The notes under the pieces are model-generated. The model was not told the DNA's origin. It searched no databases and saw only the letters and a list, made by a program, of their open reading frames with translations. A stretch of 7,937 bases of DNA from NCBI GenBank assembly GCA_902803675.1, contig CADCQZ010000176.1, positions 1 through 7,937 of the forward strand. The letters are read 5' to 3'. The position numbers and the translations under genes are program-made. The first letter of the stretch is position 1. Every line of letters starts with the position of its first letter. Origin of the DNA: an uncultured Eubacteriales bacterium (lineage in GTDB: Bacteria > Bacillota_A > Clostridia > Christensenellales > Aristaeellaceae). Shown one piece after another: positions 1-7,083 of this stretch.

Positions 1-1
1 C

Positions 2-1138
2 CCCACCGTGTTCAACGACATGACGGACAACATGCTGTACCTGTGCAACAACGGCATCGACATCATCCGCCTGGACGCGGTGCCCTATATCTGGAAGGCC
101 CTGGGCACCACCTGCCGGAATTTAAAGCAGGTGCACACCCTGGTGCGGCTCATGCGCATGGCCTGCGAGGTGGTGTGCCCCGGCACGCTGCTCTTAGGCG
201 AGGTGGTCATGGAGCCCAGCAAGGTGGTGCCCTATTTCGGCACGGTGGAAAAGCCCGAGTGCCATCTGCTCTACAACGTGACCACCATGGCCACGATCTG
301 GCACACGGTGGCCACCAAAGACGTGCGCCTTCTGAGGCACCAGCTGGAGCAGGTGTTCGCCCTGCCGCGGGAATACACCTTCCTCAACTACCTGCGCTGC
401 CATGACGATATCGGCTGGGGGCTGGACTACGCCTTCCTCAGGCAGTTCGGCCAGGAGGAAGTGCCCCACAAGAAATACCTCAACGACTATCTGACGGGCG
501 TGTGGCCCGGAAGTAACGCGCGGGGAGAGCTGTACAACGACGACCCCCGTCTGGGGGACGCGCGGCTGTGCGGCACCACGGCCTCGCTGTGCGGGATCGA
601 GAAGGCCCGGGAGCGGGGCGACGAAAAGGGGCTCCAAAAGGCCCTCACCCTGGACGAGGCCCTGCACGCCTTCATGTTCACCTTGAGCGGCGTGCCCGTG
701 ATCTACAGCGGCGACGAGATCGCCCAGGAGAACGACCGGAAGTATCACGAGGATCCCCTCAAGCGGGAGGACAGCCGCTACCTGCACCGGGGCCGGATGG
801 ACTGGGACAAGGCTGCCCTCAGGAAGGATGAAGGGACCCCCGAGGGAAACGTCTTCACGGCCGTCGGCCGCATGGAAGCTTTGCGCCGGGAGCATCGGGT
901 CTTTGACACGGCGGCGGATACCTGGCTCCTGGATACGGGCAGCGACCGGGTGCTGGGCGTGGGCCGGTACTGTGACGGGGAGCAGCTGCTGGCTCTGTTC
1001 AATTTCGGGGACGAGGACACGACCGTGTGGCTGCGGGACGAGAAGATTTACACGGACCTCATGTCGGGGGAGGAGGGCGACGCGGGCGCCGTGCGCCTCC
1101 CCGCCGGCGGCTTCAAGTGGCTGCTGCACAGGTTCTGA
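2..1138 (+). CDS. Amylosucrase-type GH13 (subfamily 4-like) glucansucrase, C-terminal part; 5' end outside window
   Basis: The reading frame is open to the left edge, so the GTG at 8 is an internal Val codon and roughly 250 N-terminal residues of a ~630-residue family are missing. Counting from that codon, the GH13 nucleophile is D23 (IIRLDAVPYIWK), the acid/base is E65 (LLLGEVV) and the transition-state Asp is D133 (RCHDDIGW). Two further features match my recall of Neisseria polysaccharea amylosucrase: the Arg of EDSRYLHR (R257), equivalent to Arg509 of the sucrose-pocket salt bridge, and the Arg in GDARLCGT, equivalent to Arg446. Its partner Asp (Asp144) lies outside the window. About the last 80 residues form the usual beta-sandwich C domain. 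Amylosucrase splits sucrose and builds an alpha-1,4-glucan, releasing fructose; sucrose hydrolases share this subfamily, so exact activity is uncertain. Whether the protein is secreted cannot be judged without its N terminus. The next gene starts 42 bases downstream. Confidence 0.85.
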   Translation, partial: PTVFNDMTDNMLYLCNNGIDIIRLDAVPYIWKALGTTCRNLKQVHTLVRLMRMACEVVCPGTLLLGEVVMEPSKVVPYFGTVEKPECHLLYNVTTMATIWHTVATKDVRLLRHQLEQVFALPREYTFLNYLRCHDDIGWGLDYAFLRQFGQEEVPHKKYLNDYLTGVWPGSNARGELYNDDPRLGDARLCGTTASLCGIEKARERGDEKGLQKALTLDEALHAFMFTLSGVPVIYSGDEIAQENDRKYHEDPLKREDSRYLHRGRMDWDKAALRKDEGTPEGNVFTAVGRMEALRREHRVFDTAADTWLLDTGSDRVLGVGRYCDGEQLLALFNFGDEDTTVWLRDEKIYTDLMSGEEGDAGAVRLPAGGFKWLLHRF

Positions 1139-1180
1139 TCTTAAAAGGGCCTCACCGGCCCGGAACGGGAGCTTCACCGG

Positions 1181-2533
1181 ATGAATATCACCGTGCTCAA
1201 CGGATCGCCCTCGGGGCAGGATTCCATCACACTGTTCACTGTCAGGTATATTGAGAAGCATTTCCCGGATCATCATTTCCGCGTCCTGGACGTGGGGCAG
1301 CGCATCCGGGCCATGGAGAAAAAGAAGGACGAGTGGATCGCCGAAATGCGGGCGGCGGACCTCATTATGTTCTGCTACCCGGTGTACACGTTCCTCGCGC
1401 CGGCGCAGCTGCACCGGTTCATCGCGATGATGAAGGAAAGCGGCGTGAGCTTTGAGGGCAAGGCGGCCACCCAGGTGACTACGTCCAAGCATTTTTACGA
1501 CATCACGGCCCACCGGTACGTGGAGGATAACTGCCATGACATGGGCCTTAAAGTGATCCGGGGCTTGTCGGCGGACATGGACGACCTGACGGGGGCCCGC
1601 GGCCGGCGGGAGGCCCTCCAGTTCTTTGAGAACGTGCTCTGGAGCATGGAAAAGGGGATCTATGAGCCGGCCCCGGTCCGTCTGCCCGCGGCGCCCCTGA
1701 AGGCGGCCTGCCCGGAGGCGGCAAAGCTCACGGGGCCCGCGCCCAGACGGGTGGCGGTGGTGGCGGACCTGAGCGATGACTCATCCGGCCGGCTCCAAAG
1801 CATGATCGCCCGCCTGCAAAGCCGCCTGGCGTGCGAAACGCAGGTCACGGACATCGGCGCCTTCCCCTTCGCCGGCGGGTGCCTGGGATGCTTCCACTGC
1901 GCGGCGGACGGGCAGTGTGTGTACCGGGACGGGTTTTCCGACATGCTCCGGGACAAGATCCAGACCGCCGACGCCATCGTGTACGCCTTCACCGTCCGGG
2001 ACCACTCCATGGGCGTGAAGCTCAAGACCTTTGACGACCGCCAGTTCTGCAACGGGCACCGCACGGTCACCATGGGGCGCCCCGTGGGCTATCTCATCGA
2101 CGGGGAAATGAGCCGGGAGGAGAACCTGCGCGCGCTCATCGAGGCCCGGGCCCAGGTGGGGGGCAACGCCCTGGCGGGCACGGCCTCCACGGAGCGGGAC
2201 CCGGACGGGGAGATCGACGCCCTGGCCCAGAGGCTCTGCCGGTACGTGACCGAAAAATACGTGCCGCCCCGGAACTTCTACGGCGTGGGCGGGATGAAGA
2301 TCTTCCGGGACCTGATCTGGCAGATGCAGGGCCTGATGCGGGAGGACCACCGGTTCTACAAGGCCCACGGGTTCTACGATTTCCCCCAGAAAAAGCGGGG
2401 CCGGATGATGGCCATGTACCTGGTGGGGGCCATGATGAACTCGCCGAAGCTCAGGAAAAAGCTGGGCGGCCGCCTCACCGAGGGGATGACCGGGCCCTAC
2501 AAAAAGGCCCTGGACAGGGAGCCGGAGCCCTGA
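1181..2533 (+). CDS. Tandem flavodoxin-like NAD(P)H-dependent oxidoreductase / iron-sulfur flavoprotein
   Basis: A 450-residue protein with two flavodoxin-fold halves. Half one (about 1-165) opens with beta-strand plus FMN-phosphate loop (MNITVLNGSPSGQDS) and has a second flavin loop, CYPVYTFLAPAQLHRF. Half two begins near residue 188 (RRVAVVADLSDDSSGR) and carries C234-x2-C237-x2-C240-x5-C246. This spacing fits the CX2CX2CX4-7C motif that binds a 4Fe-4S cluster in iron-sulfur flavoproteins. The last ~90 residues are basic, hydrophobic in patches and of unknown role. A soluble electron-transfer or quinone/nitro-reductase-like role is inferred from the fold; the substrate cannot be named. The ATG at 1181 is preceded by GGGAG (1167-1171, 9-base spacing). 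The 42-base gap from the amylosucrase gene allows cotranscription, but no functional link is evident. I recall clostridial proteins with the same two-half layout and a similar tail, so this is probably a known but uncharacterised family. Confidence 0.8.
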   Translation: MNITVLNGSPSGQDSITLFTVRYIEKHFPDHHFRVLDVGQRIRAMEKKKDEWIAEMRAADLIMFCYPVYTFLAPAQLHRFIAMMKESGVSFEGKAATQVTTSKHFYDITAHRYVEDNCHDMGLKVIRGLSADMDDLTGARGRREALQFFENVLWSMEKGIYEPAPVRLPAAPLKAACPEAAKLTGPAPRRVAVVADLSDDSSGRLQSMIARLQSRLACETQVTDIGAFPFAGGCLGCFHCAADGQCVYRDGFSDMLRDKIQTADAIVYAFTVRDHSMGVKLKTFDDRQFCNGHRTVTMGRPVGYLIDGEMSREENLRALIEARAQVGGNALAGTASTERDPDGEIDALAQRLCRYVTEKYVPPRNFYGVGGMKIFRDLIWQMQGLMREDHRFYKAHGFYDFPQKKRGRMMAMYLVGAMMNSPKLRKKLGGRLTEGMTGPYKKALDREPEP

Positions 2534-2546
2534 CGGGGACGGGGGA

Positions 2547-2582
2547 ATACCGAACGCCGCGGCGTTCGTATGGTATATTTTT
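2547..2582 (+). terminator. Candidate intrinsic terminator: 18-bp perfect palindrome with T-rich tail (or an operator)
   Basis: Bases 2551-2568 (CGAACGCCGCGGCGTTCG) are a perfect 18-bp inverted repeat, able to form a G+C-rich 7-bp stem with a 4-base loop. Flanking ATACC (2547-2551) can also pair with GGTAT (2572-2576), or ATAC with GTAT (2568-2571), extending the stem with a bulge. A run of five T follows (2578-2582). This suits termination after the flavoprotein gene, which stops at 2533. The T run is short, and the element lies only 45 bases before the xylB start, so a regulator-binding site is a serious alternative. Confidence 0.4.
2574..2579 (+). promoter_or_regulatory. Weak candidate -10 box for the xylB operon
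   Basis: TATATT matches the sigma-A -10 consensus at five of six positions and sits in an A+T-rich island (about 2569-2597) in otherwise G+C-rich DNA, 49 bases before the xylB start codon. No good -35 hexamer lies 16-18 bases upstream; that region is occupied by the palindrome. If this is a promoter, the palindrome would lie in the -35/-10 spacer, a typical repressor position. This is inference from position and composition only. Confidence 0.2.
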
Positions 2583-2627
2583 CAAATCGATCAAAAGGCG
2601 CAACAGCGTGAAACGGAGGATGAGATC

Positions 2628-4112
2628 ATGGAGCAGAGACTGTATATCGGCATCGACCTGGGCACCTCGGCTGTCAAACTTCTGCTGGTGGACGGTGAGG
2701 GAAAGATCCTCAACACCGTATCCAAAGAGTACCCCCTGTCCTTCCCGCATCCCGGCTGGAGCGAGCAGAAGCCGGAGGACTGGTGGGACGCGTGCCTTGA
2801 GGGCATCCCGGAGCTTTTGAAGGGCTTTGACGCCGCCAATGTGAGGGGCATCGGCGGCGGCGGGCAGATGCACGGCCTGGTGGTGCTGGACGACAAGGAT
2901 ACCGTGCTGCGCCCCGCCATTTTGTGGAACGACGGCCGCACCGGCGAGGAAGTGGAATACCTCAACGAGACCATCGGCCGGGACAAGCTGAGCGCGTACA
3001 CCGCCAATATCGCCTTCGCCGGCTTCACCGCGCCCAAGATCCTCTGGATGCGCAAGCACGAGCCGGACCTGTTCGCGCGCATCGCGAAGATCATGCTGCC
3101 CAAGGACTATATCAACTACAGGCTCACCGGGGTGCATTCCTGCGACTACTCCGACGCCAGCGGCATGCTGCTCCTGGACGTGAAGGATAAGAAGTGGTCG
3201 GAGGAGATGATGGCCATCGTCGGGGTCCGCCGCGATCAGCTGCCGGATCTGTACGAGAGCTATGACGTGATCGGCACCGTGCTCCCGGAGACCGCCGCGC
3301 GCCTGGGCCTGCCCGAAGGGGTGAAGGTCATCGCCGGCGCGGGGGACAACGCGGCCGCCGCCATCGGCACCGGCACGGTGCGGGACGGGAGCTGCAATAT
3401 CTCCCTGGGCACCTCGGGCACCATCTTCATCGCCAGCGACACCTTCGGCGTGGATCCCTACAACGCGCTGCACTCCTTCGCCCACGCCAACGGGCGCTAC
3501 CACCTGATGGGCTGCATCCTGTCCGCCGCCAGCTGCAACAAGTGGCTGTGCGAGGAGATCCTCAAAACGAACGATTACGGCGCTGAGCAGGCCCCCATCA
3601 CCGATGACCGCCTGGGCCGCAACAACGTGTTCTTCCTGCCCTACCTGATGGGTGAGCGCAGCCCCATCAACGATGTGGACGCCCGCGGGACCTTCACGGG
3701 CATCACCATGGACACCACCCGGGCGGACATCGTCCAGGCGGTGCTCGAGGGCGTGGCCTTCGCCATCCGGGACAGCTACGAGGTGGCAAAAGCGCTCAAC
3801 ATTCCCATCGAGTCCAGCCGGCTGTGCGGCGGCGGCGGCAAGTCCCCCCTGTGGCGGAAGATCATGGCCAACGTGCTCAACATCCCCATCGAGATCCCGG
3901 TGGCGGAAGAGGGCCCGGGCTACGGCGGCGCGATGCTGGCCATGGTGGGCTGCGGAGAGTATCCGGACGTGATCGAATGCGCCGACAAGCTCATCACCAC
4001 CCAGTCTGTGGTCATGCCGGATAAGGAGATCGCCGCCCGGTATGAGGAGAAGTACCGCAAATTCAGCCAGATCTACCCGGCGCTCAAAGCCGTGTTCCCG
4101 AAGATCAAATAA
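2628..4112 (+). CDS. xylB: Xylulokinase
   Basis: A full-length 494-residue FGGY-family sugar kinase (E. coli XylB is slightly shorter, ~484). It phosphorylates D-xylulose with ATP to xylulose 5-phosphate, feeding the pentose phosphate pathway in the cytoplasm. The N-terminal ATPase loop is D10-LGTSAVK. The substrate-site motif GQMHG (M81, H82) is followed by the xylulokinase-type ILWNDGR and FTAPKILW. LPKDYINYRLTG and DYSDASGMLLLD are likewise XylB-like. The catalytic base is D240 in GAGDNAAAAIG. LGTSG, PYLMGERSP and the C-terminal GGGGKSPLWR nucleotide-site loop are all intact. These motifs favour XylB over glycerol, gluconate or ribulose kinases. The start is set by GGAGG at 2615-2619, 8 bases before the ATG. 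It is the first gene after the palindrome and A+T-rich gap, so it probably leads the xyloside operon. No xylose isomerase gene is in the window. Confidence 0.93.
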   Translation: MEQRLYIGIDLGTSAVKLLLVDGEGKILNTVSKEYPLSFPHPGWSEQKPEDWWDACLEGIPELLKGFDAANVRGIGGGGQMHGLVVLDDKDTVLRPAILWNDGRTGEEVEYLNETIGRDKLSAYTANIAFAGFTAPKILWMRKHEPDLFARIAKIMLPKDYINYRLTGVHSCDYSDASGMLLLDVKDKKWSEEMMAIVGVRRDQLPDLYESYDVIGTVLPETAARLGLPEGVKVIAGAGDNAAAAIGTGTVRDGSCNISLGTSGTIFIASDTFGVDPYNALHSFAHANGRYHLMGCILSAASCNKWLCEEILKTNDYGAEQAPITDDRLGRNNVFFLPYLMGERSPINDVDARGTFTGITMDTTRADIVQAVLEGVAFAIRDSYEVAKALNIPIESSRLCGGGGKSPLWRKIMANVLNIPIEIPVAEEGPGYGGAMLAMVGCGEYPDVIECADKLITTQSVVMPDKEIAARYEEKYRKFSQIYPALKAVFPKIK

Positions 4113-4155
4113 CGACCGGGCCTAAAATAACGGGCCGAAACGATAAGGAGACAGT

Positions 4156-6249
4156 ATGGACCGAGAAACTGCGAGAAAGAAAGCGAGAGAACTGGCCGAT
4201 CAGCTCACCATCGAGGAGGCTGTGCGGCAATTGAGCTACCAGGCCCCGGCGGTGCCCCGGCTCGGGATCCCCGCCTACAACTGGTGGAACGAGTCCCTCC
4301 ACGGTGTGGCCCGCGCCGGGGCCGCCACCATGTTCCCACAGTCCATCGGCATGGCCGCGGCCTTTGACGAGGACCTGATGCGGGAAATGGGCGGGATCTG
4401 CGCCGAGGAGGGCCGGGCCAAATACAACGCCGCCTCCCGGCACGGCGACCGGGACATCTACAAGGGGCTCACCTTCTGGTCCCCCAATGTGAACATCTTC
4501 CGCGATCCCCGCTGGGGCCGCGGCCAGGAGACCCTGGGCGAGGACCCGGAACTGACGAGCCGCCTGGGCTGCGCCTTCGTCAAAGGCCTGCAGGGGGACG
4601 GGGACGTGATGAAGGCCGCCGGCTGCGCCAAGCACTTCGCCGCCCATTCCGGGCCCGAGGACTTAAGGCACGAGTTCGACGCCGTGGTGAGCGAGAAGGA
4701 CCTGGAGGAGACCTACCTGCCGGCCTTTAAAGCCCTGGTGAGCGAGGCCGGGGTGGAGGCGGTGATGGGCGCCTACAACCGCACCAACGGCGAGCCCTGC
4801 TGCGCCTCCGAAAAGCTGATGGCGAAGCTCAGGGAATGGGGCTTCAAGGGGCATTTCGTGTCGGACTGCTGGGCGATCAACGATTTCCATTCCGGGCATC
4901 ACGTGACGAGCGATCCCGTTCAGTCCGCCGCCCTGGCCATCAATACCGGCTGCGATCTCAACTGCGGCTGCGTGTACCAGCAGAATCTCCTGGCCGCGGT
5001 GGACCAGGGGCTGGTGAGCCCCGATACCGTGCGGGAGAGCGTCACCCGCCTCTTCACCACCCGCTTCATGCTGGGCATCCTGGGGGAGGGGAGCGAATAC
5101 GACAAGATCCCCTACACCGTGGTGGAGTGCCCCGAGCATCTTGAAAAGGCCGAGCAGGCCGCGCGCGAGGGCTGCGTGCTGCTCAAAAACAACGGCCTGC
5201 TGCCCCTTAAAAACATCCGCACCCTGGGCGTGATCGGCCCCAACGCGGACAGCCGCTGCGCCCTGACGGGCAATTACCACGGCACCGCCTCCCGCTACAT
5301 CACCGTGCAGGAGGGCCTGCAGGACGCGCTCGAAGGCAAGGCCCGGGTGCTCTGCTCCGAGGGCTGCCACCTGTACCTGGATAAATTGAGCAACCTGGCT
5401 TCGGATATCGATGACCGGCTGAGCGAGGCGAAGGCCGTGGCGGAAAACAGCGACGCCGTGGTGCTGGTGGTGGGCATGGACGAGACCCTGGAGGGCGAGC
5501 AGGGCGACGTGGGCAACCAGTACGGTTCCGCCGACAAGCCCGATCTGATGCTGCCCCCGTCCCAGCGCCGCCTGATGGACGCCGTGCTGGACGTGGGCAA
5601 GCCCACGGTGATCGTGCTGATGGCCGGCAGCGCCGTGGATCTGGGCGAAGCGGGCCGCCGCGCGGACGCGGTGCTCCTTTCCTGGTATCCCGGGGCCCGG
5701 GGCGGCAGGGCCGTGGCGGACCTGCTGCTGGGCAAAGTTTCGCCCTCCGGCAAGCTGCCCCTCACCTTCTACCGCAACGAGCAGCTGGATGAGATGCCCC
5801 CCTTCACGGACTACAGCCTCAGGGGCCGCACCTACCGGTATGTGAAGAACGCGCCGGAGTATCCCTTCGGCTTCGGCCTCACCTACGGGGACACTTTTGT
5901 CACCGCGGCGAAAGCCCGCCGGGACGGGGAGGATATCCTGGTGGAGGCCGAGATCACCAATTCCGGCTCGGTCGATACCCAGGACGTGGTGCAGGTGTAC
6001 ATCGCCAACGAGGGCAGTGTGTATGCCCCGGACCATCCCCGCCTGGCCGCGTTCAGGCGCGTGACCGTGCCCGCGGGCGGGTCCGTCAAGGCTCTCCTGA
6101 CCGTCCGGGCGGAGAGCCTGAAGGTGGTGGATGATGCCGGAAAACGTGTCAGCGAGGGCCGCGTGGTGCTGTACGCCGGCATGGGCCAGCCGGATGAGAG
6201 GACCGCGGCCCTCACGGGCCACACCGCTGTCCGCATGGAGACGGACTGA
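4156..6249 (+). CDS. GH3 beta-xylosidase / beta-glucosidase, intracellular
   Basis: A complete 697-residue glycoside hydrolase family 3 enzyme that removes non-reducing-end sugars from beta-linked oligosaccharides with retention. The order is TIM-barrel domain (to about 310), alpha/beta sandwich (about 330-560) and a C-terminal fibronectin-III-like domain (about 580-690). The substrate-site segment YNWWNESLHGVARAG and PNVNIFRDPRWGRGQET resemble bacterial GH3 xylosidases. K159-H160 lie in the CAKHFAAHSGP loop. The nucleophile is D237 in FVSDCWAI; the likely acid/base is E446 or E448 in GMDETLEGEQGD. There is no signal peptide, so it should act in the cytoplasm on imported oligosaccharides. AAGGAG (4145-4150) precedes the ATG by 5 bases, and xylB ends 43 bases upstream, consistent with one transcript. 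The xylB and GH39 neighbours favour beta-xylosidase, but GH3 also includes beta-glucosidases and alpha-L-arabinofuranosidases, so specificity is inferred. Confidence 0.9.
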   Translation: MDRETARKKARELADQLTIEEAVRQLSYQAPAVPRLGIPAYNWWNESLHGVARAGAATMFPQSIGMAAAFDEDLMREMGGICAEEGRAKYNAASRHGDRDIYKGLTFWSPNVNIFRDPRWGRGQETLGEDPELTSRLGCAFVKGLQGDGDVMKAAGCAKHFAAHSGPEDLRHEFDAVVSEKDLEETYLPAFKALVSEAGVEAVMGAYNRTNGEPCCASEKLMAKLREWGFKGHFVSDCWAINDFHSGHHVTSDPVQSAALAINTGCDLNCGCVYQQNLLAAVDQGLVSPDTVRESVTRLFTTRFMLGILGEGSEYDKIPYTVVECPEHLEKAEQAAREGCVLLKNNGLLPLKNIRTLGVIGPNADSRCALTGNYHGTASRYITVQEGLQDALEGKARVLCSEGCHLYLDKLSNLASDIDDRLSEAKAVAENSDAVVLVVGMDETLEGEQGDVGNQYGSADKPDLMLPPSQRRLMDAVLDVGKPTVIVLMAGSAVDLGEAGRRADAVLLSWYPGARGGRAVADLLLGKVSPSGKLPLTFYRNEQLDEMPPFTDYSLRGRTYRYVKNAPEYPFGFGLTYGDTFVTAAKARRDGEDILVEAEITNSGSVDTQDVVQVYIANEGSVYAPDHPRLAAFRRVTVPAGGSVKALLTVRAESLKVVDDAGKRVSEGRVVLYAGMGQPDERTAALTGHTAVRMETD

Positions 6250-6287
6250 CCCCGCTGTAAGTCCAAAGCGAACCTGGAGGGAGAAGC

Positions 6288-7070
6288 ATGTTTCACTGTG
6301 ACCGGGTCCTGCCCGATGTCTGCCATATCCGGGACGCTCTGGACGTGTGCGTCACGCTGATCACGGGCCGCGAAAGAGCCCTGCTGGTGGACACGGGCTA
6401 CGGCCTGGAGGACTTAAGGGCCTTCATCGGCTCCCTGACAGATCTGCCTTATGACGTTCTGCTGACCCACGGGCATCACGACCATGCCCTGGGCAGCCGG
6501 TTTTTCCCCCGCGTCCTCGCCCTTGCCGGGGAGGAGGACGTGTTCAGGACCTATACTACTTTAGCCCGCCGGGAAAAGGTGCTCGACAACGCGGCGGGAA
6601 GAGGGGCCCCCGTTGACCGGGAGGCCTTTCTTCGCGCGCCCATGCCGCCGGTGGCTTTGGTGAGCCCCGGGCCGATGGACTTAGGCGGCCTCACCGCCGA
6701 GGTGATCGCCTGCCCCGGGCACACCCCGGGCTCCGCCGTGGTGTATGTGCCTCAGAGGAAGCTGCTTCTCACCGGGGACGACTGGAACCCCGTGACCTGG
6801 CTGTTCTTCCCCGAGGCCCTGCCCTTCAAGGCCTACCGGGAGAACGTGCGCGGGCTCCTCGCGCTGCCCTTTGAGCATGTGCTCTGCTCCCACCGGCCGG
6901 GGCTGTTCCCCCGGGAGATCTTTGAAAGCTTCGTTGCAGGCCTGACCGACGGGGCGGCGCGGTCGGCCCGGCCCTGCGATACGGGGCACGCGATGGGGAT
7001 CGATACCGCCGAAATGGCGCTGCCCCATGGGCAGGTACTGGTGTTCGACCGGCGAAAGGCGGCGCTTTAG
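6288..7070 (+). CDS. MBL-fold metallo-hydrolase of unknown substrate
   Basis: A 260-residue metallo-beta-lactamase-fold protein of ordinary length for the superfamily. The signature THGHHDHALG supplies H61, H63, D65 and H66. H145 (CPGHTPGS), D164 (LLTGDDW) and H202 (CSHRPG) complete a di-metal site, so the enzyme looks active. The N-terminal segment with LLVDTGYG is the usual strand before the metal loop. There is no signal peptide or membrane segment. The family includes glyoxalase II, lactonases and assorted esterases; nothing visible fixes the substrate. It lies between GH3 (38 bases upstream) and GH39 (13 bases downstream), so it should be cotranscribed with xyloside-degrading genes. A role on a sugar lactone or ester is possible but speculative. 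GGAGG at 6276-6280 precedes the ATG by 7 bases. Confidence 0.88.
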   Translation: MFHCDRVLPDVCHIRDALDVCVTLITGRERALLVDTGYGLEDLRAFIGSLTDLPYDVLLTHGHHDHALGSRFFPRVLALAGEEDVFRTYTTLARREKVLDNAAGRGAPVDREAFLRAPMPPVALVSPGPMDLGGLTAEVIACPGHTPGSAVVYVPQRKLLLTGDDWNPVTWLFFPEALPFKAYRENVRGLLALPFEHVLCSHRPGLFPREIFESFVAGLTDGAARSARPCDTGHAMGIDTAEMALPHGQVLVFDRRKAAL

Positions 7071-7077
7071 AAGGAGG
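7071..7077 (+). promoter_or_regulatory. Shine-Dalgarno sequence deciding the GH39 start
   Basis: AAGGAGG lies directly after the TAG stop of the MBL gene. An in-frame ATG at 7078 touches it with no spacing, whereas the GTG at 7084 has a 6-base spacer, so GTG is the likelier start. The arrangement suggests coupled translation with the MBL gene. Confidence 0.75.
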
Positions 7078-7083
7078 ATGACC

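Noticed and set aside
1147..1161. Small inverted repeat GGGCC-TCACC-GGCCC between the first two genes
   Set aside because: Only a 5-bp stem with no following T run, so not a convincing terminator.
194..1537. 447-codon open frame on the - strand across the amylosucrase and flavoprotein genes
   Set aside because: It spans the boundary between two well-supported + strand genes, has a biased low-complexity composition and shows no family motif.
2578..2599. Imperfect dyad around ATCGAT, considered as a LacI-type or catabolite-repression operator
   Set aside because: Symmetry breaks three positions from the centre and the sequence does not fit the cre consensus.
2475..3503. 342-codon open frame on the - strand opposite xylB
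   Set aside because: It lies antisense to conserved xylulokinase motifs and has no recognisable domain; typical of high-G+C shadow frames.
4113..4155. Repeated CGGGCC in the gap between xylB and the GH3 gene
   Set aside because: The copies are in direct, not inverted, orientation and the pairing possible is only 4 bp; no terminator or operator is supported.
4663..6222. 519-codon open frame on the - strand opposite the GH3 gene
   Set aside because: It is a shadow frame in G+C-rich coding DNA. The protein is rich in His, Ala, Gly and Val with no recognisable motif, while the opposite strand encodes a fully motif-supported GH3 enzyme.
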